A DNA stretch of 64,000 nucleotides from an uncultured Sulfitobacter sp. GTDB lineage: Bacteria > Pseudomonadota > Alphaproteobacteria > Rhodobacterales > Rhodobacteraceae. Shown here one piece after another: positions 9,178 to 17,548 of the stretch (position 1 is the stretch's first letter; the number at the start of each line of letters is the position of its first letter). Below the pieces are notes generated by a model. It ran no database searches. It had not been told where the DNA came from and saw nothing but the letters and a program-made list of their open reading frames with translations. The position numbers and the translations under genes were made by a program. The DNA is taken from positions 1-64,000 of the forward strand of contig CANMXJ010000016.1 in the NCBI GenBank assembly GCA_947501805.1, read 5' to 3'.

Positions 9178-9537
9178 TCAGGCGGCCATCTGGTTGTTGG
9201 CGGCCTGGGGTTCGCGGGCGGACCAGAGCATCAGGTGGGTGACACCGTCATCACCGATCTCGTCGAGCGCGATCACGTTGGCGTAGATCGCCATGGCGCC
9301 CAGTTCTGGGGCGGCCATTTTCACCGACAGGTAGTCGTTGCCGGTGGTGTCGGAGGTCTTCTTCCAGGCGGCACCGATCTCGTAGGTGCCATTGGCGAAG
9401 ACGCGGTAGTCTGGCTGGTCGCTGTGGGCCTTTGCGTTGGGGACGATCGTGATCTTGGAGCGAACGGCCATTGTGGCAAGTGTGCCGGTGAAGATGTCTT
9501 TTTCGTTCTTGGTGAGAGATGCGAGTTTGTTGCTCAT
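9178..9537 (-). CDS. DUF736 family protein
   Basis: 119 aa. The layout (FTGTLATMAVRSKITIVPN, DYRVFANGTYEIGAAWKK, DYLSVKMAAPELGAMAIYAN) is characteristic of DUF736, a small beta-rich protein common on alphaproteobacterial conjugative plasmids and ICEs. Biochemical role unknown. Single gene with a strong hairpin after its stop. Length is a little above the usual ~100 aa because of a Q/A/N-rich tail. Confidence 0.85.
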   Translation of the reverse strand: MSNKLASLTKNEKDIFTGTLATMAVRSKITIVPNAKAHSDQPDYRVFANGTYEIGAAWKKTSDTTGNDYLSVKMAAPELGAMAIYANVIALDEIGDDGVTHLMLWSAREPQAANNQMAA

Positions 9538-10153
9538 TGTATTTTCCTCTTAAGTTGTCAGGAACCATTTCCTGATGACACTGGACCAGCATGGGTGAAG
9601 CCGAGAAAACGCACCGAGAAAACCCGAGTGGTGCGGCTCGCAGCCGGACAAGCGCAGCGTCAGCAAGCGTTAGGACGGCGAGAACTCGGTCGGGCTTTTC
9701 GACATTGCGTTTTGGAGCGCCCATGCCCAGTGGCGGTCAATCAGGAAGTGGTTAATGACAGCCGGTTCAAGTGAGGAAATCTCTTGAGCAATTTGCACCT
9801 CCACCCCTTAAGAACGAGGATGATGAAGCACACCCCTGCCCCAAGCCCTGCCTGTGCAAGATCTTGGCCCCATCGCAAAAGCCCGTGGCGATTAGCGCCG
9901 CTTTGCTTCGCCGCTTGATGCCCGATCGCGCTGATGCCGGAGACTTGCCATCTCCACCGGAAACAACTGGTCTGAGAAAATGGTGCTCCGACGGTGACTT
10001 TGGTCACACGCCAAATTGATTGTGTAATGGGATCGGTTCCGCGTCGCGGGTGCCACCAGTTCTGGGCTGACCCACATCCCGACAAATATCAGATGGTGCT
10101 GACCCTGTGGTCCGCTGCGCATCCCTCACCGCCGGGGTCGTTTGACCATGCCG
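9538..10153. other. 616-bp stretch without a supportable gene
   Basis: Only short overlapping ORFs in several frames are present and none looks like protein. The one visible oddity is a direct repeat CCGAGAAAAC at 9601-9610 and 9614-9623, with a partial third copy after it, upstream of the DUF736 start. Could hold the DUF736 promoter; nothing else recognised. Confidence 0.5.
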
Positions 10154-10504
10154 TCAGGGGTCAGCTCGAAGGTCGGTTGGACCGTCGATGTGTTTGAGCA
10201 AGAGATCAAACCGCTGAATGACCAGATCCACCGCGCGCCGCTTTGCGTCCGCATCGTCGGTGAACGTACCGGTGCGGACATAGCCTTGGAAATGAACGAG
10301 ATCGCCGGGGGTGAGGTGTTCTACAAGTTCCGTTCGAAGGCTGTCTTTGAAACAAACAATGGTGTTCCATGCCGGCCGTTCCGGGCTGCGCGGCAGGGAC
10401 TTCTGGCTGTCTAGAGTGTGAAAGACCGTCAGGACAAGCGCCTTTTCGTAAGGTTTGATGGTGCCGATGCGCACGATTGCATCCCATGTAAAGGAGCCGC
10501 TCAT
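10154..10504 (-). CDS. SSB-like OB-fold protein
   Basis: 116 aa. The pattern of an SSB-like OB fold is visible: an early strand (GSFTWDAIVRIGTI), the central WNTIVCFKDSLRTELVEHL, then GDLVHFQGYVRTGTF and a last strand. WNTIVCF corresponds to the W-(R/N)-x-V-x-(W/F) strand of SSB, and GDLVHFQGYV to the G-x-x-V-x-V-x-G strand. It lacks the long acidic-tip tail of chromosomal SSB. Probably a plasmid ssDNA-binding protein used during transfer or establishment. 26 nt downstream of the nuclease stop, in the same orientation. Confidence 0.65.
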   Translation of the reverse strand: MSGSFTWDAIVRIGTIKPYEKALVLTVFHTLDSQKSLPRSPERPAWNTIVCFKDSLRTELVEHLTPGDLVHFQGYVRTGTFTDDADAKRRAVDLVIQRFDLLLKHIDGPTDLRADP

Positions 10505-10530
10505 CGCTCATGCCTCCGCAATCGTGCGCA

Positions 10531-10965
10531 TCACCGGCACCAGGGCGACGGTCCGCGCTGTCCGAAAGGTTCTGCAAGCCCGGTCGCTAACATGACAGGC
10601 CCAATCTCCCCTTCTCGGACCCAGATTCGCGCAAGATGGCGGCCATATTGGTCCTGCCCCTCATAGGCGATCTGGACCAAGCCGGTGTTGAGGAGCCGGG
10701 TGAGCTCGATTGTTGCGGATTGCGCTAGCTGCCGTTCATTGAGGCAATACCCTTCAACCTCTGGCGCATCGATACCAAGCAGGCGAATTTTAGTCCCCTG
10801 ATACCAGAACGTATCACCGTCAACGACGCAGGTGACGCGGCGCTCGTCGAGGCGACATTCTTGCCAGAGCACGTTGCCATTTTCCGCTATGGCCGAGACA
10901 GGTCTGATCAGGCCCACCACAAGCAAGACCGCCATCGCCCACGCGCATGTCACGCCCTTTTGCAT
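10531..10965 (-). CDS. Secreted thermonuclease-family (SNase-like) nuclease
   Basis: 144 aa. A signal peptide (MQKGVTCAWAMAVLLVVGLIRPVSA) precedes an SNase fold with the classic motif order: VVDGDTFWYQGTKIRLLGIDAPE, then QYGRHLARIWV. Active-site candidates are the Asp of DGDT, the Arg of IRLLG, the Asp-Ala-Pro-Glu stretch and the Arg of YGRHLA. SNase-like proteins of this size are frequent on conjugative plasmids. The start codon overlaps the end of the upstream gene by 16 nt. Confidence 0.8.
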   Translation of the reverse strand: MQKGVTCAWAMAVLLVVGLIRPVSAIAENGNVLWQECRLDERRVTCVVDGDTFWYQGTKIRLLGIDAPEVEGYCLNERQLAQSATIELTRLLNTGLVQIAYEGQDQYGRHLARIWVREGEIGPVMLATGLAEPFGQRGPSPWCR

Positions 10966-11399
10966 TCCGGCCGGAGCTCATAGAGATACTGGAAATCCGA
11001 TAGGTGTCCATCTTGATGAAACGCGCCGTACACATCGGGCCCGTCGCCAATATCGCCGCTCAAAGTGCGTATGTAATCTTCGATACGGTCGCGATAACCC
11101 GGATCATCAACTGTATAGGGGAACGGTTCGGCTGCAACGACACGGCAATCCTGGACCGCAACGATGTACCACCCCGTGGTGCGGAAATCGAAGGCTTCGA
11201 TCTCGGCCTTGCTTAGGTGCTTTGTGATCAGTGGCTGACAGAGGTCTTTATCGACGGGCAGAGATGCGCGCGCATGAATGCTGATGACTTTCTGGCGGGA
11301 GCGTAGCCGGTTGGCGAGCATGAAGATGAGGTCGTCGTAACGATCCTCGTCGAGTGCTCGCAGCAGGCTTTCCTTGAAACTATTGTCGAGGCGCTTCAC
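10950..11399 (-). CDS. Hypothetical plasmid protein
   Basis: 149 aa; no family recognised. Soluble, mixed alpha/beta, acidic C-terminal half (SGDIGDGPDVYGAFHQDGHLS), no signal peptide or metal motif. It is translationally coupled to the nuclease (16-nt overlap) and heads a minus-strand run with the nuclease and SSB-like gene. The 18-bp palindrome at 11430-11447 lies about 30 nt upstream, so the run is probably under the same control as the tra promoter region. Confidence 0.6.
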   Translation of the reverse strand: MKRLDNSFKESLLRALDEDRYDDLIFMLANRLRSRQKVISIHARASLPVDKDLCQPLITKHLSKAEIEAFDFRTTGWYIVAVQDCRVVAAEPFPYTVDDPGYRDRIEDYIRTLSGDIGDGPDVYGAFHQDGHLSDFQYLYELRPECKRA

Positions 11400-11429
11400 A
11401 TCACCGCTCCTCAGAAATCAGGCTCTTAT

Positions 11430-11447
11430 ATCGTAATATATACCGAT
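11430..11447. promoter_or_regulatory. 18-bp palindromic operator-like site, copy 2
   Basis: ATCGTAATATATACCGAT, extended outward to ATATCG...CGATAT (11428-11449). It closely resembles the site at 6053 and lies in the promoter position of the minus-strand hypothetical-nuclease-SSB run. Confidence 0.5.
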
Positions 11448-11516
11448 ATTTACGCGAGCTGTCCTGCGCCAATGTAAAGACCGTACTATCATAGCGTGTA
11501 TCCGCCGATTGTACGC

Positions 11517-11726
11517 TCAAGCTTTGATGAACAGCTCGCCCCGGTCTTTTACACAAGTGAACAGCTCGTCCTGAAGATATATCCGGAAGACGTCATCGGA
11601 CAAAGTCAGCTCATTGGACCTGAGATAGTCCGCCAGCTGGGTGAAGGCGTGCTCGGCGTCACCATTTCGCAGCGCTTGTGCGATGCTCTCGAGTGCGCTG
11701 TCACTGATAAATTCCGCCTGCGTCAT
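11517..11726 (-). CDS. Small hypothetical protein (69 aa)
   Basis: MTQAEFISDSALESI... is a compact, mostly helical acidic protein. ATG 11726 has a near-perfect GAGGAGG site 6 nt upstream, which decides the start against the longer ORF-track version (11828). No family recognised. It ends about 118 nt before the next minus-strand gene, so it could lead the same transcript. The leader upstream holds a large inverted repeat. Confidence 0.55.
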   Translation of the reverse strand: MTQAEFISDSALESIAQALRNGDAEHAFTQLADYLRSNELTLSDDVFRIYLQDELFTCVKDRGELFIKA

Positions 11727-11745
11727 GTCATGCCTCCTCAGAGTT

Positions 11746-11885
11746 GAGGCATGACCCAAGCCGGGTGTTAGAAACCTTCCGTAAGAAAGGCGCGCCGCTT
11801 TTAGGCGCGAGCGCCCTGTACATGGCAAACGCCACCCGGCCGCTAAGGCCGTTTGGAGTTCTTACGGAGAGGTTTCTAAGCCTCA
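11746..11885. repeat. Nested inverted repeats (possible structured RNA or leader)
   Basis: TTAGAAACCTTCCGTAAGAA (11768-11787) is the reverse complement of 11859-11879 apart from one extra base, giving a 20-bp stem around ~70 bp. Outer GAGGC/GCCTC arms and internal hairpins (GGCGC...GCGCC and CGGCC-gctaa-GGCCG) extend it. The DNA lies in the leader of the minus-strand gene at 11726. No repeat family or RNA class recognised. Confidence 0.5.
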
Positions 11886-12002
11886 CGCCCCGTATGCGGA
11901 GCGCGATTGCCTTATGCGCCCGAAGGGGACGCAATGCAATGAAAACAACGTCGCGACCCCTCATCGAATGCAGAAACGCTGCACCGTTTCCGGCGCAGGG
12001 TT

Positions 12003-12020
12003 CTCGTTACATATAGCGAT
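12003..12020. promoter_or_regulatory. 18-bp palindromic operator-like site, copy 3
   Basis: CTCGTTACATATAGCGAT matches copy 1 at 16 of 18 positions. It is upstream of the structured leader and the small gene at 11726 (minus strand). No plus-strand gene starts nearby. Confidence 0.4.
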
Positions 12021-12690
12021 ATCGATGTACGGACTTGCACCGATGGCGTGTTGCCAAGGTTTGGCGCGCGCGATCGTTACCGGATGGCGAAGACTGCGTC
12101 AGCAGGCTTCGGGAGCGCAGCGAGTAGAGCGCGGCCGGAACGGCGCGCAATTCCTCATTTCCAAAACGGACACAACCTCAGACGACGACAACCCAATACC
12201 TTCCATCAAACCAGCTGATCTCGTCGCTTGACTGTATTCAGCCGAAGGTGCCACTGATAAAAAAAGGTGTGTGCAGAGCTGCGCCGCTTCGCACCAAGGA
12301 CCGTATCATCAGGCGCCAGCAAGACTCAAAGCTGCCGCAAGAGGCATGCAACCGTTATGGAAATGACCATAATTTATGAACTTATGAGCAACGACCTGGC
12401 TGTCAAACAGCCGTGCCAACAAAAAAAGATGGTTGATCCGGACTCCTGATGTCTATGCCGTTTCCAGTTTCTAAATTCGGCAGAACCAGTCTGGGTGATG
12501 ATAACTAGGAAGTATCATTACCGGGTTTTGCGACGGAACAAACCTAGCAAAACCTTAGCAGTTTTGCCCTAGGATTTTGGCCAAGCTAAGTAGCTGACAA
12601 TCGGCTGTCTGCAGCGTTTCTGGCGCATACGTTGTGGTCGAAATTCACTACTCATTGTACGAAACTTTGCGGATACTCGACCTCCAGCGC
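12021..12690. other. 670-bp gene-free stretch with two inverted repeats
   Basis: No convincing ORF. Two structures are visible: GGCTGT-CAA-ACAGCC at 12398-12412, which also carries the 10-mer ACAGCCGTGC related to the repeat near repA; and CCTAGCAAAAC / GTTTTGCCCTAGG at 12543-12573, nearly perfect around a 7-nt centre. The latter could be a terminator-like or recombination-site-like element. Confidence 0.45.
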
Positions 12691-13086
12691 CTACTCAGTT
12701 GTCCGTCCGTCAAAATGCTCGTGAGACGCCTCGGCATCCGCCTTGGTCTCGTGAATAGTGCCTTCAAGATGCTCTGGTGGACCGTAAATCGTGTAGAGCC
12801 GCAGTGTTTCCGATCCTGAGTTGACGACGTTGTGCTTTGCGCCCGCCGGAACGATAACGCCGTCATCGGCCTTAACTTGGTTGGCGGCACCATCGATCCA
12901 GACTTCGCCATTGCCTTGTTCGAAGCGGAAAAACTGATCACGATCCTCGTGTATTTCTTCGCCAATATCCTCGCCCGGCTGGATCGCCATCAACACCAGT
13001 TGAATGTTCTGACCTGTGTAGAGAACTTGGCGGAAGTTGTCGTTTTCCTCGGTCAGTTTTTCTATGTTTTCTGCAAAACCTTTCAT
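12691..13086 (-). CDS. Small cupin-domain protein
   Basis: 131 aa single-domain cupin. Cupin motif 1 is visible around GEEIHEDRDQFFRFEQGNGEVWIDG and motif 2 around VIVPAGAKHNVVNSG; candidate metal ligands are the two His/Glu in EIHEDRDQFFRFE and the His of AKHNV. Such proteins bind a metal and often a small ligand, but the substrate cannot be told. Monocistronic on the minus strand, about 100 nt downstream of the small membrane-protein gene; ATG 13086 has an AGGAGA site upstream. Confidence 0.75.
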   Translation of the reverse strand: MKGFAENIEKLTEENDNFRQVLYTGQNIQLVLMAIQPGEDIGEEIHEDRDQFFRFEQGNGEVWIDGAANQVKADDGVIVPAGAKHNVVNSGSETLRLYTIYGPPEHLEGTIHETKADAEASHEHFDGRTTE

Positions 13087-13190
13087 TAGAGAGTCTCCTG
13101 TTAAGTGATTAGTTTCATTATTTAGACGTTGTTAGCCCCTCACGGTTGCGAAGGAAAAATGCCGCAATTGTCTCGCCTTTAGCAAACAGA

Positions 13191-13604
13191 TCAAGCCTCG
13201 CTTTCAGACCTAGGGTACCTGTCGATGTGTTTCCAGGCCACAACGGAAATCGCCGCCCAAACACCAGTTCGCAGGATCATTGCCCCGCCGGTGCGCATCT
13301 CGAATGCGCCACCTTGCGCCATGTGTAGCCCGAAGGCCAGCATCACCAGAAACGTGGTGGCAAGAATACCAATTGATACCCAGACCGCCGGAGAGTGCCG
13401 TAGAAACAACCCGATCCCGGCAACGATATACGCGAACCCCGCTAAAAAGTTGAACCAAAGCACGAAGGGCACCGCATTGCCGACCGCCGCGCGCGCTTCG
13501 TTTGATCCGAAAAGCGCCCGGCCACCGGACAAGACCGTCAACAGTCCGAAAACAATTGCCACACCTGACGCTATCAACAGGCTGGTTTTTCGATTGGTGC
13601 TCAT
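13191..13604 (-). CDS. Four-TM small membrane protein, unknown function
   Basis: 137 aa with four hydrophobic segments: SLLIASGVAIVFGLLTVLSGG, VLWFNFLAGFAYIVAGIGLFL, VSIGILATTFLVMLAFGLHMA and MILRTGVWAAISVVAWKHI. No named family recognised with confidence. Start ATG 13604 follows an AAGGAGA site. A decayed paralogue of its C-terminal half lies at 22987-23214, on the far side of the exporter operon. Between the cupin gene and phaC on the same strand. Confidence 0.65.
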   Translation of the reverse strand: MSTNRKTSLLIASGVAIVFGLLTVLSGGRALFGSNEARAAVGNAVPFVLWFNFLAGFAYIVAGIGLFLRHSPAVWVSIGILATTFLVMLAFGLHMAQGGAFEMRTGGAMILRTGVWAAISVVAWKHIDRYPRSESEA

Positions 13605-13647
13605 TTGCTTTCTCCTTTGATGTGCCGCGCCCAGAAATGGCTATGTC

Positions 13648-15555
13648 CTACTTCTGAAACACATATGTCCCCGGTGCATCGGCTATGGCTGCATAGCCCG
13701 CCTTTGGGGCGCCCATTGCAGGCGGCTTGGTCGTTGCGCCTGAACGATCGTCCAGCCACGCTACCCAAGCTTCCCACCACGACCCGTCCTGTGTCTCGGT
13801 TTCCGCCACCCAGGCTTGCGGGTCGATATAGCGATCCATCACACCCTTCGTCTTGATCCGGTACGACCTGCGCGGGTGGCCCGGTTCGCTTACTATGCCT
13901 GCGTTATGCCCACCGCTTGTCAGCGCAAAGGTCACTTCCGTATCGGTCAATGCCTCGATCTTGAAAACCGAAGACCAGGGCGCGACGTGGTCCTTGAGGG
14001 TGCCGACAGCAAAGATCGGCGCGCGAACATCAGACAAGGCGACAGGGCGGCCGTCAATTTCAAAGCGCCCTTCTGCCAGATCGTTGTTAAGGTAAAGCTT
14101 TCGCAGATATTCGGAATGCATGGCATAAGGCATGCGCGTGCCGTCCGCGTTCCAGGCCATGAGGTCGTTCTCAAACGGTTGCTCGCCCTTCAGATAGTTC
14201 TGGGTCACGCGAGACCAAAGCAGGTCGTTTGAGCGCAACATCTGGAACGCTCCGGCCATCTGCGTGGTGTCGAGATAGCCTTGTTTCCACATGACGCTGT
14301 CCAGGAAGGAAAGCTGGCTCTCATTGATGAAAAGCTGCAATTCTCCGGGTTCGGTGAAATCGACCTGACTGGCCAAAAGAGACAGTGATGCGAATGGATC
14401 ATCCTTGCCCCGGGCAATCGCGGCCGCCGCAATGGTCAACAGGGTCCCGCCTAGGCAATAGCCGGTGGCGTGGATTTTCTGGTCCGGAATGATCGCCTTG
14501 ATCGCGTCGAGCGAAGCCATCACACCCAGTTGGCGATAATCTTCCATGGTCAGGTCGCGATCGCCTGCATCGGGATTCTTCCACGAAATCATGAAGACGG
14601 TGTATCCCTGACCCACGAGATACTTCACCAGCGAGTTCTGAGGTGAGAGGTCGAGGATGTAGTATTTCATAATCCAAGCAGGAACGATCAGGATCGGCTC
14701 GGGGTGTACCGTCTCTGTTTGGGGGGCATACTGAATGAGCTCGATCAACTGATTGCGATAGACGACCTCTCCTTTCGTCACCGCGACGTCCCGCCCCGGC
14801 TGGAAATCTGCGGTGCCATTGGCGGATGCGTCAGCCATCATCCGCTGCATGTCTTTTGCTAAATTCTGCGCACCCCGAACCAAATTCTGGCCGGCGTCTT
14901 CGCGGGTCCGTTGCTGTATCTCGGGGTTGGTGGGCAGGAAATTGGACGGCGAGACCGTATCAAGAAGCTGCCGCACCAGAAATTGCAGTTGGCGTTCGTG
15001 CTCGGCCGTGACGCCCGGAACGCCGGTGACCGCATTGTGCCACCATTGCTGCTGAAGCAGGAAGCCCTGATAAATCATGTTGAACGGCGGCAACTGCCAA
15101 GCGTCACCGCTGAACCGATTATCTTGCGGTAACGGTTCAATGCAAGGCTCGGTCTTATTGGTCGAATTGGCACAGGTGGTCGCAAACCGGACATGCCGAC
15201 GGACTTTGTCGACCGCCTTTTCGGTGAGTTGCAAGCGTTTGCCTGGCGCGGCGACAATATGCGTGGCCCAGTCGAACCATGCGCCCATCACTGCAGCTGG
15301 GGACAGCCCATGAGTGAAGCGGGCAATGGACGCACTAGCGGCATGATCAAGGGTTTCATAGACGACGGACATCGCATCAGCATCTTGCGGAGCTTTCGTC
15401 ATTGCCAAAGTCTTCGCCTTCGCATCCCGCCCGTCAGGTTCACGTGCAGGGGGCAGAGGCTGGTCTGCGCCGCGACGTACCTCCATTGTGCCAGCCCCAT
15501 TCCTGGGACCACCCTCGCGCAGCGACACCACTGTATCCTTGCTCGTGCTATCCAT
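13648..15555 (-). CDS. phaC: Polyhydroxyalkanoate synthase (PhaC, class I-like)
   Basis: 635 aa. Polymerises hydroxyacyl-CoA into PHA storage granules. The lipase-box-like motif GYCLGG carries the catalytic cysteine (about residue 367); the other triad members are likely the Asp in TLKDHVAPW and the His in SGGHNAGI. N-terminal features (PFNMIYQGFLLQQQWW) and length fit class I enzymes. The ~65-residue N-terminal extension is low-complexity. No phaA, phaB or phasin is adjacent, so on this replicon it is a lone synthase. It diverges from a TetR regulator with a palindrome in between. Confidence 0.9.
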   Translation of the reverse strand: MDSTSKDTVVSLREGGPRNGAGTMEVRRGADQPLPPAREPDGRDAKAKTLAMTKAPQDADAMSVVYETLDHAASASIARFTHGLSPAAVMGAWFDWATHIVAAPGKRLQLTEKAVDKVRRHVRFATTCANSTNKTEPCIEPLPQDNRFSGDAWQLPPFNMIYQGFLLQQQWWHNAVTGVPGVTAEHERQLQFLVRQLLDTVSPSNFLPTNPEIQQRTREDAGQNLVRGAQNLAKDMQRMMADASANGTADFQPGRDVAVTKGEVVYRNQLIELIQYAPQTETVHPEPILIVPAWIMKYYILDLSPQNSLVKYLVGQGYTVFMISWKNPDAGDRDLTMEDYRQLGVMASLDAIKAIIPDQKIHATGYCLGGTLLTIAAAAIARGKDDPFASLSLLASQVDFTEPGELQLFINESQLSFLDSVMWKQGYLDTTQMAGAFQMLRSNDLLWSRVTQNYLKGEQPFENDLMAWNADGTRMPYAMHSEYLRKLYLNNDLAEGRFEIDGRPVALSDVRAPIFAVGTLKDHVAPWSSVFKIEALTDTEVTFALTSGGHNAGIVSEPGHPRRSYRIKTKGVMDRYIDPQAWVAETETQDGSWWEAWVAWLDDRSGATTKPPAMGAPKAGYAAIADAPGTYVFQK

Positions 15556-15644
15556 GAATCAAGCCTCCTTAGCGTGCTTCGGAACGGTTTTGACAAAGAT
15601 TCGAGCCCGAACCGCACATTGTGACAGAATCGTCTAGCTACCAA

Positions 15645-15664
15645 GATAGTAATTAGTTACTATC
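15645..15664. promoter_or_regulatory. TetR-type operator palindrome
   Basis: GATAGTAA-TTAG-TTACTATC, a perfect 8-bp inverted repeat with 4-nt centre in the divergent phaC/tetR promoter region. Size and symmetry are typical of TetR-family operators, so autoregulation and control of phaC and/or the exporter operon are likely. Confidence 0.65.
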
Positions 15665-15845
15665 TAAATACAAGTCATGCTGAAACGTGTAGCGGAAGTT
15701 CACCTAACAGCAGCCAAAGGAGATTCATCATGTTCACCGGCAAGTCCAATGACGCGTCACCGATCTTTGTCTTCGGCGGTGAGTTATCGATGGTCCTAGC
15801 CATGGGATGGCTCACTTTCGCGGCTTGGCAATTGGAGATAAACCC

Positions 15846-16490
15846 ATGAACGCAAGCCCTCAGCCAAAGAAACTTCCTGCAGACGAACGGCGCAACGTCA
15901 CGGTCGAAGCAGTTGTCGAACTTGCTGCCACGACGAACCCCGCCGAAATCACGACAGCCGCAATTGCCAAGCACATGAACCTGACCCAAGGTGCGTTGTT
16001 TCGTCATTTCCCTAACAAGGAAGCCATCTGGCAAGCTGTAATGAAATGGGTGGGCGAACGTCTCATGGCACGGATCGAAAAGGCGGCTGAAGGGATCAGT
16101 TCGCCGCTGGAGTCGCTCCAAGCGATGTTTCTTGCCCATGTCTGCTTTGTTGCGGACCATCCCGGCGCACCGCGCATGTTGTACGGCGAGCTACAGGGGG
16201 CGAAAGCAACACCGGCAAAACGGCTCGCGAGCCAGATGATGAAACAATATGCGGCGCGGGTGAACTACCTGATCGAAGCCGGAAAAACGCAGGGCGAACT
16301 GCATCCCGAATTGGACAACGAAGCCGCTGCAACGTTATTTATCGGCACGATTCAGGGGCTTGTCATGCAGTCCCTGATCGCGGGCGACATGGAACGGATG
16401 CGCACCGACGCGCCGCGCGTCTTTGCGATTTATCAACGCGGCATCGCATCGTCTCATGTAGCGAAGAATGATACAAAGGGAGTTTCCTAG
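15846..16490 (+). CDS. TetR-family transcriptional regulator
   Basis: 214 aa. The N-terminal HTH is clear: EITTAAIAKHMNLTQGALFRHFPNKEAIW. The ligand domain is unassigned but resembles regulators of RND/ABC exporters (CerR/YbiH type). ATG 15846 follows TTGGAGA; the ORF-track start 15807 overlaps the region before it. Two nt before the HlyD-like gene in the same direction, so it heads the exporter operon and probably represses it. Confidence 0.88.
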   Translation: MNASPQPKKLPADERRNVTVEAVVELAATTNPAEITTAAIAKHMNLTQGALFRHFPNKEAIWQAVMKWVGERLMARIEKAAEGISSPLESLQAMFLAHVCFVADHPGAPRMLYGELQGAKATPAKRLASQMMKQYAARVNYLIEAGKTQGELHPELDNEAAATLFIGTIQGLVMQSLIAGDMERMRTDAPRVFAIYQRGIASSHVAKNDTKGVS

Positions 16491-16492
16491 TC

Positions 16493-17548
16493 ATGTCACG
16501 AAAAGTGTCCATTGTTCTTGTTCTAGCGGTGCTTGCGGCGTTTTTAGGCTACGCAGCCTGGAAGGTCCTTTTGGCACCGAGCGACCTGCCGCCGGAAGGC
16601 TTCGCACGCGGCAATGGTCGGATCGAGGCGGATTTGATCGACATCTCGACGCGCCTGACCGGTCGTGTCGCCGAAATCGCGGTGCGTGAGGGCGATCTGG
16701 TGCAGCTCGGCGACCTGCTTGCCGTTATGGATACCAGCGAGTTGGAGGCACAAAAAATGCGGGCTCAAGCCGCCGTTGCAAGTGCGCAAGCCGCCGTTGC
16801 GGTTGCTGCAGCAGGCGTGACGCAAGCCGAGGCGAGCCTTGCCCTGTCACAGAGCGAATTGGCCCGAACCGAAACGCTGAGCGAGCGTGGTGTGGTCTCG
16901 GGTGAGGAACTGGATATCAGACGCACCGAGGCACAACTGGCCGAGGCGGGTCTGGCTGCAGCGCGCGCGGGCGTCGTTGCAAAACAACGCGCCGTGGACG
17001 CCGAAAACGCTGCCCTTCGCGAAATTGAGGCACGGATCGCCGATAGCACGCTTTACGCATCGGCGGCGGGGCGTGTCCTCTACCGGCTGGCACAGCCTGG
17101 AGAAGTTCTCGGTAGCGGTGGCAAGGTGCTGACACTCGTCAGCCTTGGCGAGGTCTATATGGAGTTCTTTCTGCCCGCCAGCGCCGCGCCACGGGTGCGA
17201 CTGGGTGACGAGGCGCGTATCGTCGTCGATGTCAGACCCGATGTCGCGATCCCTGCCGTTGTCAGTTTTGTAGCACCCCAAGCGCAGTTCACGCCGAAGC
17301 AGGTTGAAACTATCGAAGAACGCGAAAGCCTGATGTTCCGCATTCGCGTCCGGATACCATCCGAATTGGTTTCTGCGCGGCTTTCCCAGATCAAGACTGG
17401 AGTGCGCGGTGTGGCTTGGGTGCGGCTGGTGGGATCGGATGGCGAGGTAATAGACTGGCCAGAGGGTTTGACACCCCCTGTTGCCACCGAACTGCCTGCT
17501 CCGCTTGACGGTACCGGATCAGATAAAGGGGATGCGGCCTCGCAATGA
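16493..17548 (+). CDS. HlyD-family membrane-fusion (periplasmic adaptor) protein
   Basis: 351 aa. One N-terminal membrane anchor (VSIVLVLAVLAAFLGYAAW), a first lipoyl half (VAEIAVREGDLVQLGDLLAVMD), an alanine-rich coiled-coil hairpin of about 100 residues, a second lipoyl half (SAAGRVLYRLAQPGEVL) and a beta-barrel part. This matches the YhiI/YbhG class that bridges an inner-membrane ABC exporter to an outer-membrane channel. Its stop overlaps the next gene's start by 4 nt. No outer-membrane factor is encoded here. Confidence 0.88.
   Translation: MSRKVSIVLVLAVLAAFLGYAAWKVLLAPSDLPPEGFARGNGRIEADLIDISTRLTGRVAEIAVREGDLVQLGDLLAVMDTSELEAQKMRAQAAVASAQAAVAVAAAGVTQAEASLALSQSELARTETLSERGVVSGEELDIRRTEAQLAEAGLAAARAGVVAKQRAVDAENAALREIEARIADSTLYASAAGRVLYRLAQPGEVLGSGGKVLTLVSLGEVYMEFFLPASAAPRVRLGDEARIVVDVRPDVAIPAVVSFVAPQAQFTPKQVETIEERESLMFRIRVRIPSELVSARLSQIKTGVRGVAWVRLVGSDGEVIDWPEGLTPPVATELPAPLDGTGSDKGDAASQ

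Noticed and set aside
9741-10085. 114-aa minus ORF in the 9.5-10.1 kb gap
   Set aside because: Composition not protein-like, no RBS, no family.
11914-12231. 105-aa plus ORF overlapping the third 18-bp site
   Set aside because: Low protein character; contains the operator-like palindrome and no SD.
13817-13840. TCGATATAGCGAT inside phaC, similar to the 18-bp palindrome
   Set aside because: Only one half matches and it lies in coding sequence, so probably chance.
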